Assembly: GCA_002748505.1 (NCBI GenBank)
Contig: PDSN01000110.1
Span: 1-6,524, forward strand
Direction of reading: 5' to 3'
Length of the DNA: 6,524 nucleotides
DNA from: Gammaproteobacteria bacterium
GTDB lineage: Bacteria > Pseudomonadota > Gammaproteobacteria > Pseudomonadales > Halieaceae
Shown here piece by piece: positions 1 to 6,026 of the stretch. Both the position numbers and the translations under genes were made by a program. Position 1 is the stretch's first letter, and every line of letters begins with the position of its first letter. The notes beneath the pieces are model-generated. The model was not told the DNA's origin, searched no databases, and saw only the letters and a list, made by a program, of their open reading frames with translations.

Positions 1-1056
1 CAACGCTTCGAGCCGCAGCATTTGGAAAGCCTGCAAATGGGCTGTGTATCCTACAGCAATCAATTTTTCAAAAAGGGCAAAATCACCAACAACTGCTTTG
101 AGAAAGCCTATCGTCAGGGGCGCATGGAAACCTCGCCCTTGGTACAACATTTCAACGCCGACCAATGGGAAGAAAGCGTCGGCTCGTCCGGTACGCTGCG
201 AGCGATAGAAGAAATCCTGCTGCTACAGGGCTGGAGCCGCGCGGGTATCACCCGGGATGGCCTGTCCCGATTGCGGGACGCGCTGATTGAGGCGGGTTCT
301 TTTGCGGAGATTCAACTCGACGGCTTGAGTGATCAGCGTCGCAATGTGATTGCGGCGGGCGTCGCCATCACCTGCGCCCTGTTTGATGAATTAGGTATTG
401 AACACATGCGCACCTCCCCAGGAGCGCTGCGCGAAGGGGTCATTTACGATCTTATGGGGCGACTGAGCCATGAGGATGTGCGCGAGCGCACAATTACCGC
501 CCTGACCGAACGCTACAACGCCGATGCAGACACCGCCAATATCGTTGAGCGCCTCGCGAGTAAACTCTACGAGGCCTGTAAAACAGACTGGAATTTATCC
601 AAGGCCGACTGGAAGCAGCTGCACTGGGCGAGTCGCAGCCACGAAATTGGCATGGTTATCTCCCACAAGCATTTTAACCGCCACGGCGCCTACGTGTTGC
701 GCAATGCGGATTTACCGGGTTTTTCTCAGCAGGAACAGGAGCGACTTGCGGTGCTCGTCGCAACCCATCGCGACAGTTTCAAAAAATCGGCTTTTGCCGA
801 TATTGCGCCCTCAGAACGCCCACAGTTGATTCGTCTGATTACCGTTATGCGCCTGGCAGCACTGCTGAAATACCTTGACCGATCGCGCCAATTGCCAGAT
901 TTCGAAGTTAGCGTAGAGGCTCAAAACAACAGCCTGAACCTGCGCTTCCCCGGCGGCTGGCTGACCGAGCATCCGCTTACCCTGCGAGCGCTGGAACAGG
1001 AAAAAAACCTGTTAAAACGCTGGGGCGTTGCTCTAAGATTCAAGGAAAAGGCCTGA
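1..1056 (+). CDS. ppx: Exopolyphosphatase Ppx (Ppx/GppA family), N-terminus cut by window edge
   Basis: Exopolyphosphatase removes terminal phosphate from inorganic polyphosphate in the cytoplasm. The reading frame is open from base 1 and ends at TGA 1054-1056, giving 351 residues; the family is about 500 long, so roughly 150 N-terminal residues lie outside the window. Visible family marks (numbered from window base 1) are ESLQMGCVSYS (9-19), GSSGT (61-65) of the actin-like ATPase fold, GALREGV (141-147), then the C-terminal HD-like helical domain with SHEIG (213-217) and HKHFNRHGAYVLRNADLPGF (222-241), and the terminal LRFPGGW. These line up by recall with E. coli Ppx ([51 protein letters not shown]). 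The HD-type C-terminal region favours Ppx over a short GppA-like form. No ppk, trx or rho gene is visible beside it. The TTG at 22 is internal, not a start. Confidence 0.95.
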   Translation, partial: QRFEPQHLESLQMGCVSYSNQFFKKGKITNNCFEKAYRQGRMETSPLVQHFNADQWEESVGSSGTLRAIEEILLLQGWSRAGITRDGLSRLRDALIEAGSFAEIQLDGLSDQRRNVIAAGVAITCALFDELGIEHMRTSPGALREGVIYDLMGRLSHEDVRERTITALTERYNADADTANIVERLASKLYEACKTDWNLSKADWKQLHWASRSHEIGMVISHKHFNRHGAYVLRNADLPGFSQQEQERLAVLVATHRDSFKKSAFADIAPSERPQLIRLITVMRLAALLKYLDRSRQLPDFEVSVEAQNNSLNLRFPGGWLTEHPLTLRALEQEKNLLKRWGVALRFKEKA

Positions 1057-1066
1057 GCTAACGGTG

Positions 1067-1092
1067 AGGCACTGGCACAGAGCGTGCCTTTT
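1067..1092 (+). terminator. Probable intrinsic terminator of ppx
   Basis: Eleven bases after the ppx stop, AGGCAC (1067-1072) can pair with GTGCCT (1084-1089); a tighter alternative is GGCAC (1074-1078) with GTGCC (1084-1088) and a 5-nt loop. The stem is followed by TTTT (1089-1092). A competing fold pairs TGGC-AC-AGAGC (1073-1083) with GCTCTGCCA (1096-1104). The T-run is short, so the call is moderate. Confidence 0.5.
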
Positions 1093-1118
1093 AATGCTCT
1101 GCCAGAGGATTCGAACCT

Positions 1119-1324
1119 TGCCCAAAATCATTCAAACCGTAGCTACCGCTACGCTTTTCATGATGCTTGAGCAACGTTCTTTGTACCCCTTTCTCTCATA
1201 TTTGGGCAGCCGCGCGGCAAGCCCCTTGCGGGGACGCTACAAGTACATCCCTGTAAGCTCGTCTCGGCCATCCATGGCCTCGAACGCCCCTTCAGGCGCT
1301 TACTCTATGAGAAAGAGAGAAAGG
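1119..1324. repeat. Palindrome-rich intergenic repeat-like element
   Basis: This is the core of a stretch without a gene (1057-1405). Nested inverted repeats are visible: TGCCCAAA (1119-1126) with TTTGGGCA (1201-1208), 8 bp perfect; CGTAG (1138-1142) with CTACG (1149-1153); the perfect palindrome GCCGCGCGGC (1209-1218); CCCC (1222-1225) with GGGG (1230-1233); TACA (1244-1247) with TGTA (1252-1255); GGCCAT (1266-1271) with ATGGCC (1274-1279); CGCC (1285-1288) with GGCG (1295-1298). A longer imperfect pair, 1186-1200 (CT-rich) with 1306-1324 (GA-rich), brackets the second half. A run of short stem-loops in a fixed order is typical of dispersed intergenic repeats (REP/MITE-like) in gammaproteobacteria. 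Only one copy is in the window, so dispersal cannot be shown here. Confidence 0.5.
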
Positions 1325-1362
1325 AGGCGTGAGGTAGGGCAGGTCAAATTATTATGCCGACC

Positions 1363-1404
1363 CCGGATATGTCATCAAAGTCATCGTGCTGATGACATAT
1401 CCGG
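1363..1404. terminator. Perfect 15-bp-stem hairpin at the 3' end of the DsbA-like gene
   Basis: CCGGATATGTCATCA (1363-1377) is the exact reverse complement of TGATGACATATCCGG (1390-1404), with a 12-nt loop. One arm ends one base beyond the TAG stop (1406-1408) of the minus-strand gene, so the position fits a transcript 3' end. There is no clear T-run after the stem on either strand (minus-strand continuation GGTCGGCATAATAATTTGACC is only AT-rich). It may therefore act as an RNA-stabilising hairpin, a weak bidirectional terminator, or a protein-binding palindrome. Confidence 0.5.
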
Positions 1405-1405
1405 A

Positions 1406-2767
1406 CTAAAAAGCGTAGTTGCCAAAGACGGTATCGTTAAAGCGATTGCAATGATTCATGCGCTGCGCGATAAGCCACAGGCGGTCGTGGCCCACAGTCT
1501 CGATGTTCACATACCCATTGACACCCAGCAGGCGCATCAAGGGAAAACGCCCAAAACCCGATTGTGCCAGATTGGCAAGGTTTTGCGACTCTGCGTCAAA
1601 GGCGCCATCTGCGGCGGCTTTTAACACCCCGCCAACCACTGCGGTAGGCAAACCCAACTGCCCAATAATTTTCTGCCAGCTCCCCACACTGCCCAGTGGC
1701 TCGCCGTCAAAAAATACAGCGCTGTAATACGCCGACAGAAATGCCACTTCCTTACCCTGGGATTTAGCCCAATACCACAATAACAGCGCCTGCTCTAACT
1801 GACTGGCAGTCGGAATACGGCTCACGGCAGCTCGACTAACCCCCAAAGCGTGAGCTTCTCGGGTAAGATCCTTTAGACGATGGATATCGGCGGCACTGTC
1901 GACGCGCACGCCACTGGCGCCTGTACCGCGCAAAATTCTCGGACGCAAGCGAACGCCAGAGTCATGCACTATACGCTGCAAACGCGCCAGGGCAATCGCG
2001 CACTCAGGGCTATCGAGCGCTAAAAAAACTTCCAGCGACAACTCGGTATCGTCGTTCAGACGATCAGCGCGCACCACCGGCCTTGGCGTCACCAGTTTTC
2101 TACCCAAAACACGCCGCGCGCCCAAACCCGTCAGTCGGTTCTCTAAGTGGTACAAACGATCAATATGAGAATACCACTCGCCCTCGTAATAAAAGGCGCC
2201 GCTGTTAAGCGCACCAATTTCACGCCGCCGTGCATTGCCATGGTCAAGAAAGAATTGGGTTTCCTCCTCGGTAGCCTGGCCGTACTTCAGCGCCATATCG
2301 TCCAGTTCGCTGGCCGCACTGCGCCACAGCATGTCGCACACTGCATCCAGCGCCTCGGCGCGCTGCGTGTCACTCGCGGCGGTGACAATGGCCATGGCCT
2401 GCATGGCAAGGTCACTTTCAGGCGCACCTTCGACAGGCTCGAAATGTAAGTCATAGTAAGGCGCAATCAACAGCGCATCTTCGGTAATAAAACGAGCGGG
2501 CACATGTTCATTCGCCGCGGGCTCTGCGCTTACCAGATAGATGTGCAACACGATATCGTAGCGTTTTTGCAAGGTGAGCAAACACTGTGCCGCCAGTGAA
2601 CTGTGCGGATCATCCATCTGATGAAAATATTCGACCACATGCGGTGCGCCGCGTTCGAGACGCGCCTGCTCGGCACGTTCGCGGGCGCTTTCCAGAGCGG
2701 CCATATCAGTCACTTTCTTCAGCACGCGCGCACGTTGGAGCCGATTGAACCAGGCATTTAAAAACAT
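1406..2767 (-). CDS. DsbA/HCCA-isomerase-like protein with tandem thioredoxin folds
   Basis: The 453-residue protein appears to carry two DsbA-type (2-hydroxychromene-2-carboxylate isomerase / kappa-GST-like) domains, about residues 43-225 and 243-435. Each opens with a beta strand then a helix: VVEYFHQMDDPHSSLAA (44-60) and LSLEVFLALDSPECAIAL (243-260). The position of the usual CXXC holds DDPHS in the first copy and DSPEC in the second, so dithiol oxidase activity is unlikely; a glutathione-linked or isomerase-like role is inference. GAFYYEGEWYSHIDRLYHLENRL (190-212) matches the family's end-of-domain pattern. No signal peptide is visible, so it is probably cytosolic. The ATG at 2767 is preceded by a GGAGGGG site (2776-2782) at 8 nt. 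Codon use resembles the neighbours. It lies in the same direction as gspB, 137 bp downstream, with its own candidate promoter. The substrate is unknown. Confidence 0.75.
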   Translation of the reverse strand: MFLNAWFNRLQRARVLKKVTDMAALESARERAEQARLERGAPHVVEYFHQMDDPHSSLAAQCLLTLQKRYDIVLHIYLVSAEPAANEHVPARFITEDALLIAPYYDLHFEPVEGAPESDLAMQAMAIVTAASDTQRAEALDAVCDMLWRSAASELDDMALKYGQATEEETQFFLDHGNARRREIGALNSGAFYYEGEWYSHIDRLYHLENRLTGLGARRVLGRKLVTPRPVVRADRLNDDTELSLEVFLALDSPECAIALARLQRIVHDSGVRLRPRILRGTGASGVRVDSAADIHRLKDLTREAHALGVSRAAVSRIPTASQLEQALLLWYWAKSQGKEVAFLSAYYSAVFFDGEPLGSVGSWQKIIGQLGLPTAVVGGVLKAAADGAFDAESQNLANLAQSGFGRFPLMRLLGVNGYVNIETVGHDRLWLIAQRMNHCNRFNDTVFGNYAF

Positions 2768-2856
2768 GCGATCATCCCCTCCCCTTCAGCATTACACGCG
2801 AACCCAACACAGCAGACATAACCATCCCAAACCACTCGACATACACAACTTAGATT

Positions 2857-2887
2857 ATGTTACCGGACTGTACCGGGTAATTCACAA
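2857..2887 (-). promoter_or_regulatory. Candidate promoter/operator of the DsbA-like gene
   Basis: On the minus strand TTGTGA (2887-2882) and TAACAT (2862-2857) are separated by 19 bp. The spacer carries an imperfect dyad: TTACC (2881-2877) facing GGTAA (2865-2861). Viewed on the plus strand, TACCGG occurs twice exactly 10 bp apart (2861 and 2871). A long 19-bp spacer containing a dyad is the arrangement known for MerR-activated promoters, but 10-bp direct repeats would instead suit a response regulator. Both readings are weak. The rest of the 2768-2904 gap shows only the ribosome site. Confidence 0.3.
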
Positions 2888-2904
2888 CCGAGTACAGAAA
2901 AAAC

Positions 2905-3687
2905 TTATAAATTCACCCAACTGTTGAGCGCTTTTAGGCGAAACGTCAGGCCGGAATGGCTAAGCACTACCGAATCGGGCAGTATTTCTTCGACTTTAAC
3001 CGCACTGCCCGGGACGACCCTGCCCTCGGCAACCAGGCTCTTGTTGAGCATCACCCGGCGCTGGGCGCGCACTTTGGAGTAGTCATGACGCGCGTAGTAC
3101 AGCGTGGGAATACCGTCGCGCTGGCGCTGCGACAGCTCACTAAGCCAGGGCGCACTGTGCTCCACCGTGCCCTGCTGGCGCAGCTCAGCCTGAGCTTTGG
3201 CAAGCATCGCCTCGACATCAATGGGGGTATCGTCACTGTCTTTTACTTGCGCCGATGCAGGCGTTTTGGAGGTTTTGGCAGGCGCAGGTTTGGTTTCACG
3301 TTTTGGCACAGCAGCGGCACGCGACGCTTCGCGCCTGGACTGCGCATACAGCGCCGCAACCTCAGCAGATGCAGCGCTGGTGTCAGGCTTTGACGCAGGC
3401 GGCGGCGCTTCCTTTTCCACCGCTACGGGGTCAGCTTTTACCAGCGGCTGAACCACTTCTGCAACAGGCGGTGGCGCTTGCTCGAAGCCAGGCACAGGAG
3501 CCTCCGACTGCCGCCCAAACACCAGCCACCACACAGCGACCCCAAAGATGACCAGCAGCAGCGCCCACAACCACAACAACCGAGGTTTAGCGGGTCGCGG
3601 CGCAGGTACCGCATCATGCTGAAAAGACGCCAGCGGCCCCGCTTGCTCCTGCTGTGAACGTCCCAGCGCTTCTAATATCAACGACAT
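2905..3687 (-). CDS. gspB: Type II secretion system protein GspB (ExeB-like)
   Basis: GspB partners GspA in the inner membrane to help the GspD secretin pass and assemble in the peptidoglycan. The protein is 260 residues from ATG 3687. It has a conserved cytoplasmic start MSLILEALGRSQQEQ (1-15), one membrane segment RLLWLWALLLVIFGVAVWWLVFG (about 36-58), a Pro/Ala/Lys-rich periplasmic linker (about 60-160), and a C-terminal T2SSB domain (about 177-256) beginning APWLSELSQ and ending with VKVEEILPDSVVLSHSGLTFRLKALNSW. An ATG at 3702 in the same frame would add MRASK, but the family N-terminus MSLILEAL and a GAGGG site (3696-3700) 8 nt before 3687 favour the shorter form. The gspA stop is at 3689, a 1-nt gap, so the two are translationally coupled. 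A T6 run follows the stop at once on the minus strand without a convincing hairpin. Confidence 0.87.
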   Translation of the reverse strand: MSLILEALGRSQQEQAGPLASFQHDAVPAPRPAKPRLLWLWALLLVIFGVAVWWLVFGRQSEAPVPGFEQAPPPVAEVVQPLVKADPVAVEKEAPPPASKPDTSAASAEVAALYAQSRREASRAAAVPKRETKPAPAKTSKTPASAQVKDSDDTPIDVEAMLAKAQAELRQQGTVEHSAPWLSELSQRQRDGIPTLYYARHDYSKVRAQRRVMLNKSLVAEGRVVPGSAVKVEEILPDSVVLSHSGLTFRLKALNSWVNL

Positions 3688-3688
3688 C

Positions 3689-4447
3689 TTACTCGCCCTC
3701 ATGCGCCGCTAACTGGGCCCTTGCGGAAACGTTATCTGGCGACAAACCCAGTGCAATATTCAGTGCCTGCAGCGTTTGCACGCCGACGACGCCGTCATCA
3801 TCGAGATCATGATCGCGCTGAAACAAACGCACGCGCTGAGCCAGCGCCGCCGTATAGCGATCATCGGCAAGCGGCGTTTGCTGATGATCCAGACGCGCAA
3901 ATAATTCAGCGACGTTTTGCACCGCCGCGCTGCGATCACCCTCTGACAAGGGCTTGCTAAAACCGTTGGGCACACGCCATAAAGCAATACAGCGCCCGGT
4001 CCACAAACCCTGTAAGCGCTTGTGCGCCACTGCTCGGACGCTTTTATCGCGATGATAAAACCATACGGATGTATCGCTTGCCCCCAAAGCCAGGGCCAGC
4101 TCACCGCCGGACAATTCCAGCAACACAGGTCTGTTCAGGGTCATAAGTGCCTGCCAACTGTTGAGCTGGCGCTGCTGACAGGCAAGACCGTAGCGCTGCT
4201 CGCTCTCGCAGGGAACATCCGGCAGCGCAAGCGGCGAATACAAAGACCAAAACACAGGCCACAGTTGAGACGCGCTGAAGCGCCAACTGTCCGACCCGAT
4301 TTGACCGGGTTTACCTGGGCGGGGACTTGCTGACTCAGCCCCTGTTCCGTCCCCGGCTCTGCTTCCTGCGACGCGAACATAGGCCAGCGGTAAACCAGCA
4401 ATGCCGCCAGTACCATCACCCCAAGCAATGGCAACAGCATACGCCAT
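3689..4447 (-). pseudogene. gspA: GspA C-terminal part (periplasmic, peptidoglycan-binding), out of frame with the N-terminal part
   Basis: This frame is open from 4447, but only the part from about 4320 down to the TAA at 3689 looks like protein. The first ~50 residues (Gly/Ala-rich) are the antiphase reading of the GspA membrane segment. From SDSWRFSASQLWPVFWSLYS on, about 200 residues match the periplasmic half of GspA/ExeA: CESEQRYGLACQQRQLNSWQALMTLNRPVLLEL, then KRLQGLWTGRCIALWRVP, then a peptidoglycan_binding_1-type repeat (about 196-231) ending RLFQRDHDLDDDGVVGVQTLQALN. It has no plausible start of its own, since an internal start would lack the membrane anchor. It should be read as the missing end of the upstream ATPase; joining the two gives about 530 residues, the usual GspA size. 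It ends 1 nt before gspB. Confidence 0.8.
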
Positions 4448-5289
4448 AGCGCGAGGTTTTTGGCAGGGCCTCGCTCATTGCCCAACACTTCAGAGGCCGC
4501 CTGCTCCAACAACTCGGGCGTAACCTGCGATTGCTGCTTGCCGTAGGCGCCCAGGAGTGCGCGATCACAAATAACGTTAATCAGGCGCGGAATACCGCCA
4601 CTTAAACGATGCAATCGCGACAGGGCTTTAGCGCTGAATAGAGGATTGGCCACACCCAGGCCCGCCACTTGTAAACGGTGACTCACGTAGGCGCGGGTTT
4701 CCTCCTGGTTGAGCGGCATCAGTTCATAGCGCGCCGTAATGCGCTGATTCAATTGACGCAGTTCGGGCCGGGCCAGCATTTGCAGCAACTCCGGCTGACC
4801 GATCAACACAATTTGCAGCAGCTTTTCGGTATGGGTTTCCAAGTTGGTCAGCAGGCGAATCTGTTCTAACACATCAAAATTTAAATGCTGTGCCTCGTCG
4901 ATCATCAGCACGGTCTTGCGCCCCTGCTGGTGGTTTGCCAATAAAAACTGGTGCAGCGCATCGGTCAGCGTTTTTAAACTGGGCTGATCGTGACCGTAGT
5001 CCACGCCGAGTTCATCGCACACGGTAGCCAGCAATTCCCTGGCATCAAGTGCGGGGTTGAGCACCATGGCCACATTGATATTGTCGGGAATCTGTTCTAA
5101 AAAACAGCGGTTGATGGTGGTTTTTCCGGTACCGACTTCACCCGTTAACAGAATAAAACCACCGCCTGCGCCAACGCCGTATAAAAGATGCGCCAAAGCA
5201 TCGCGATGGCGCGGGCTCATGTACAAATAGCGCGGGTTTACCGCAATCGAAAACGGCGCTTCCTTGAGGCCAAAATAGGAGTAATACAT
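4141..5289 (-). CDS. gspA: GspA (ExeA-like) AAA+ ATPase, N-terminal part with frameshifted tail
   Basis: GspA is the inner-membrane ATPase of the GspAB complex that assists T2SS secretin assembly. The start MYYSYFGLKEAPFSI (ATG 5289) is the conserved family start. AAA+ marks: Walker A GEVGTGKTT (50-58), Walker B VLMIDEAQ (127-134), LIGQPEL (162-168), LNQRITARYEL (180-190, likely arginine finger), and sensor-2-like GGIPRLIN (231-238). The membrane segment is WRMLLPLLGVMVLAALLVYR (282-301), then an acidic/Gln linker. After about residue 332 the frame turns to Cys/Arg-rich sequence unlike any GspA and stops at 4141, while the true C-terminus continues in the -1 frame to 3689. As written the product would be a 382-residue ATPase lacking the peptidoglycan-binding domain. 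It starts 5 nt after the padR stop with no clear Shine-Dalgarno sequence, so it depends on coupling. Confidence 0.9.
   Translation of the reverse strand: MYYSYFGLKEAPFSIAVNPRYLYMSPRHRDALAHLLYGVGAGGGFILLTGEVGTGKTTINRCFLEQIPDNINVAMVLNPALDARELLATVCDELGVDYGHDQPSLKTLTDALHQFLLANHQQGRKTVLMIDEAQHLNFDVLEQIRLLTNLETHTEKLLQIVLIGQPELLQMLARPELRQLNQRITARYELMPLNQEETRAYVSHRLQVAGLGVANPLFSAKALSRLHRLSGGIPRLINVICDRALLGAYGKQQSQVTPELLEQAASEVLGNERGPAKNLALWRMLLPLLGVMVLAALLVYRWPMFASQEAEPGTEQGLSQQVPAQVNPVKSGRTVGASARLNCGLCFGLCIRRLRCRMFPARASSATVLPVSSASSTVGRHL
4291..4320 (-). other. gspA: Site of the -1 frame change within gspA
   Basis: The good reading passes from the 5289 frame to the 4447 frame inside this stretch (VNPVKSG in the first frame, SDSWRF in the second). 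The shift equals loss of one base (or gain of two). On the minus strand the 0-frame codons GTA AAC CCG contain A-AAC-CCG (4312-4306), which formally fits the X-XXY-YYZ slippery pattern. Downstream, ACAGTTG-GCGC (4290-4280) pairs with GCGC...CAACTGT (4275-4261) around the loop TTCA with a 4-nt bulge. The spacing is 15 nt, longer than usual for programmed sites, and C-based heptamers slip poorly. A short hairpin ACCCG/CGGGT (4310-4294) lies across the site and could promote replication slippage or sequencing error. Confidence 0.75.
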
Positions 5290-5294
5290 GGGCG

Positions 5295-5858
5295 TTAGTC
5301 AGCGCTCTTGGTATGCGTGGGCACAAGTTGAGATAAATCGCGGGTCGCGGTGTCGCACCAACTTAAAAATTGTTCGCCGTGGGAAATACCTGCTACCAGC
5401 ACCAGATAAATACCGCGACGGCGCAGAGGCAAGGCGCGGGGGTCGGCGTAGTGGCGGCGACGAATACGTTCGTACAAATACAAACGCCCCATCATCTCCT
5501 CGCGCCGCTGTTCGATCTCGCCCATCAAATGCACGATATTGTCTTCGCTCAGGTTATACAGCTTAACGAATAAATCGTCCTTGCCCTCCTGCACCCGGGT
5601 TTTATCGTACACCCAATCGGCCAGGGCATCGCGCCCGGCATCCGTCAAGGCGTACAATATTTTGTCCGGCTTGCCGTGCTGTGCGATATGAGCAGACGAT
5701 AAAAACCCCTTCTGGGAGAGCTTTTTAAGCTCGCGATAGATCTGCTGATGCGAGGCGCGCCAGAACAGCCCCAGGGTCGTATCAAAAGACTGCGCCAACT
5801 CATAGCCGCTCATCTGGTCTTCCAGCAATGCGGTCATGATGGCGTGGGCTAAAGCCAT
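5295..5858 (-). CDS. PadR-family transcriptional regulator
   Basis: PadR proteins are dimeric winged-helix regulators, usually repressors that respond to small ligands. From ATG 5858 the product has 187 residues. The N-terminal PadR domain (about 1-80) shows MALAHAIMTALLEDQMSGYELAQSF, the helix FWRASHQQIYRELKKLSQKGFL, and the wing GKPDKILYALTDAGRDAL. The C-terminal half fits the Vir_act_alpha_C-type helical dimerisation domain (FVKLYNLSED, then long helices with RREEMMGRLYLYERIRRRHY). An upstream ATG at 5933 in frame would add 25 residues unlike the family, and AAGGAG (5867-5872) sits 8 nt before 5858, so 5858 is chosen. It is the first gene of a unit with gspA (5-nt gap) and gspB. Its target and ligand are unknown; autoregulation is the usual pattern in this family. 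Confidence 0.9.
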   Translation of the reverse strand: MALAHAIMTALLEDQMSGYELAQSFDTTLGLFWRASHQQIYRELKKLSQKGFLSSAHIAQHGKPDKILYALTDAGRDALADWVYDKTRVQEGKDDLFVKLYNLSEDNIVHLMGEIEQRREEMMGRLYLYERIRRRHYADPRALPLRRRGIYLVLVAGISHGEQFLSWCDTATRDLSQLVPTHTKSAD

Positions 5859-5899
5859 TACGCGGGCTCCTTCATCAAGTTGTGGCCAAAAAAAGGGAA

Positions 5900-5928
5900 A
5901 ACATAGCACAGAAGCGCGGCACGACCAA
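5900..5928 (-). promoter_or_regulatory. Candidate promoter of padR-gspA-gspB
   Basis: On the minus strand TTGGTC (5928-5923) serves as a -35 box and TATGTT (5905-5900) as a -10 box, 17 bp apart. The -10 is preceded by TGC, giving an extended -10 (TGN) form. The distance to the padR ATG is about 40 nt. Boxes are partial matches, so this is a candidate only. Confidence 0.45.
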
Positions 5929-5956
5929 TGCAAAAAGTTTCATAAAGTCCTTGCAT
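5928..5956. promoter_or_regulatory. Inverted repeat ATGCAA-N17-TTGCAT between divergent genes (candidate PadR operator)
   Basis: ATGCAA (5928-5933) and TTGCAT (5951-5956) are exact reverse complements separated by 17 bp. The left arm touches the proposed -35 of padR and the right arm is the proposed -35 of the nitronate monooxygenase gene. A repressor bound here could block both directions. PadR proteins are known to bind inverted repeats of ATGT/ACAT type, which is similar but not the same. Assignment to PadR is inference from position. Confidence 0.4.
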
Positions 5957-5979
5957 AAGCCACCCACAACGCTAATAAT
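5951..5979 (+). promoter_or_regulatory. Candidate promoter of the nitronate monooxygenase gene
   Basis: TTGCAT (5951-5956) as -35 and AATAAT (5974-5979, five of six bases matching TATAAT) as -10, with 17 bp between them. The start codon lies 47 bases further on, leaving a short leader with AAGGAG (6014-6019) 7 nt before the ATG. Confidence 0.5.
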
Positions 5980-6026
5980 GCTCATCCGTATTTTCACTGC
6001 AAACCGATCATACAAGGAGTTTCTTC

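Noticed and set aside
1100..1130. tRNA-like T-arm (minus strand GGTTCGAATCC)
   Set aside because: Only the T-loop resembles a tRNA; the 5-bp stem does not close properly, and no acceptor, D-arm or anticodon arm is found on the minus strand upstream. At most a relic or chance.
1363..1404. Integron attC-like recombination site
   Set aside because: The hairpin lacks the RYYYAAC/GTTRRRY core ends and no integrase or cassette structure is near.
1064..1624. Open frame of 186 codons on the plus strand after ppx
   Set aside because: It runs through the palindromic repeats and then antisense through the DsbA-like gene; the product is Arg/Ser/Pro-rich with no domain and no ribosome site, typical of repeat-derived chance frames.
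2745..2927. 60-codon plus-strand frame in the gap before gspB
   Set aside because: No ribosome site or recognisable product; it overlaps the start of the DsbA-like gene and the end of gspB on the other strand.
5859..5933. Longer PadR start at 5933 adding 25 residues
   Set aside because: The extension (Cys/Phe/Pro-rich) is unlike PadR proteins, overlaps the candidate promoter, and the strong AAGGAG site serves ATG 5858.
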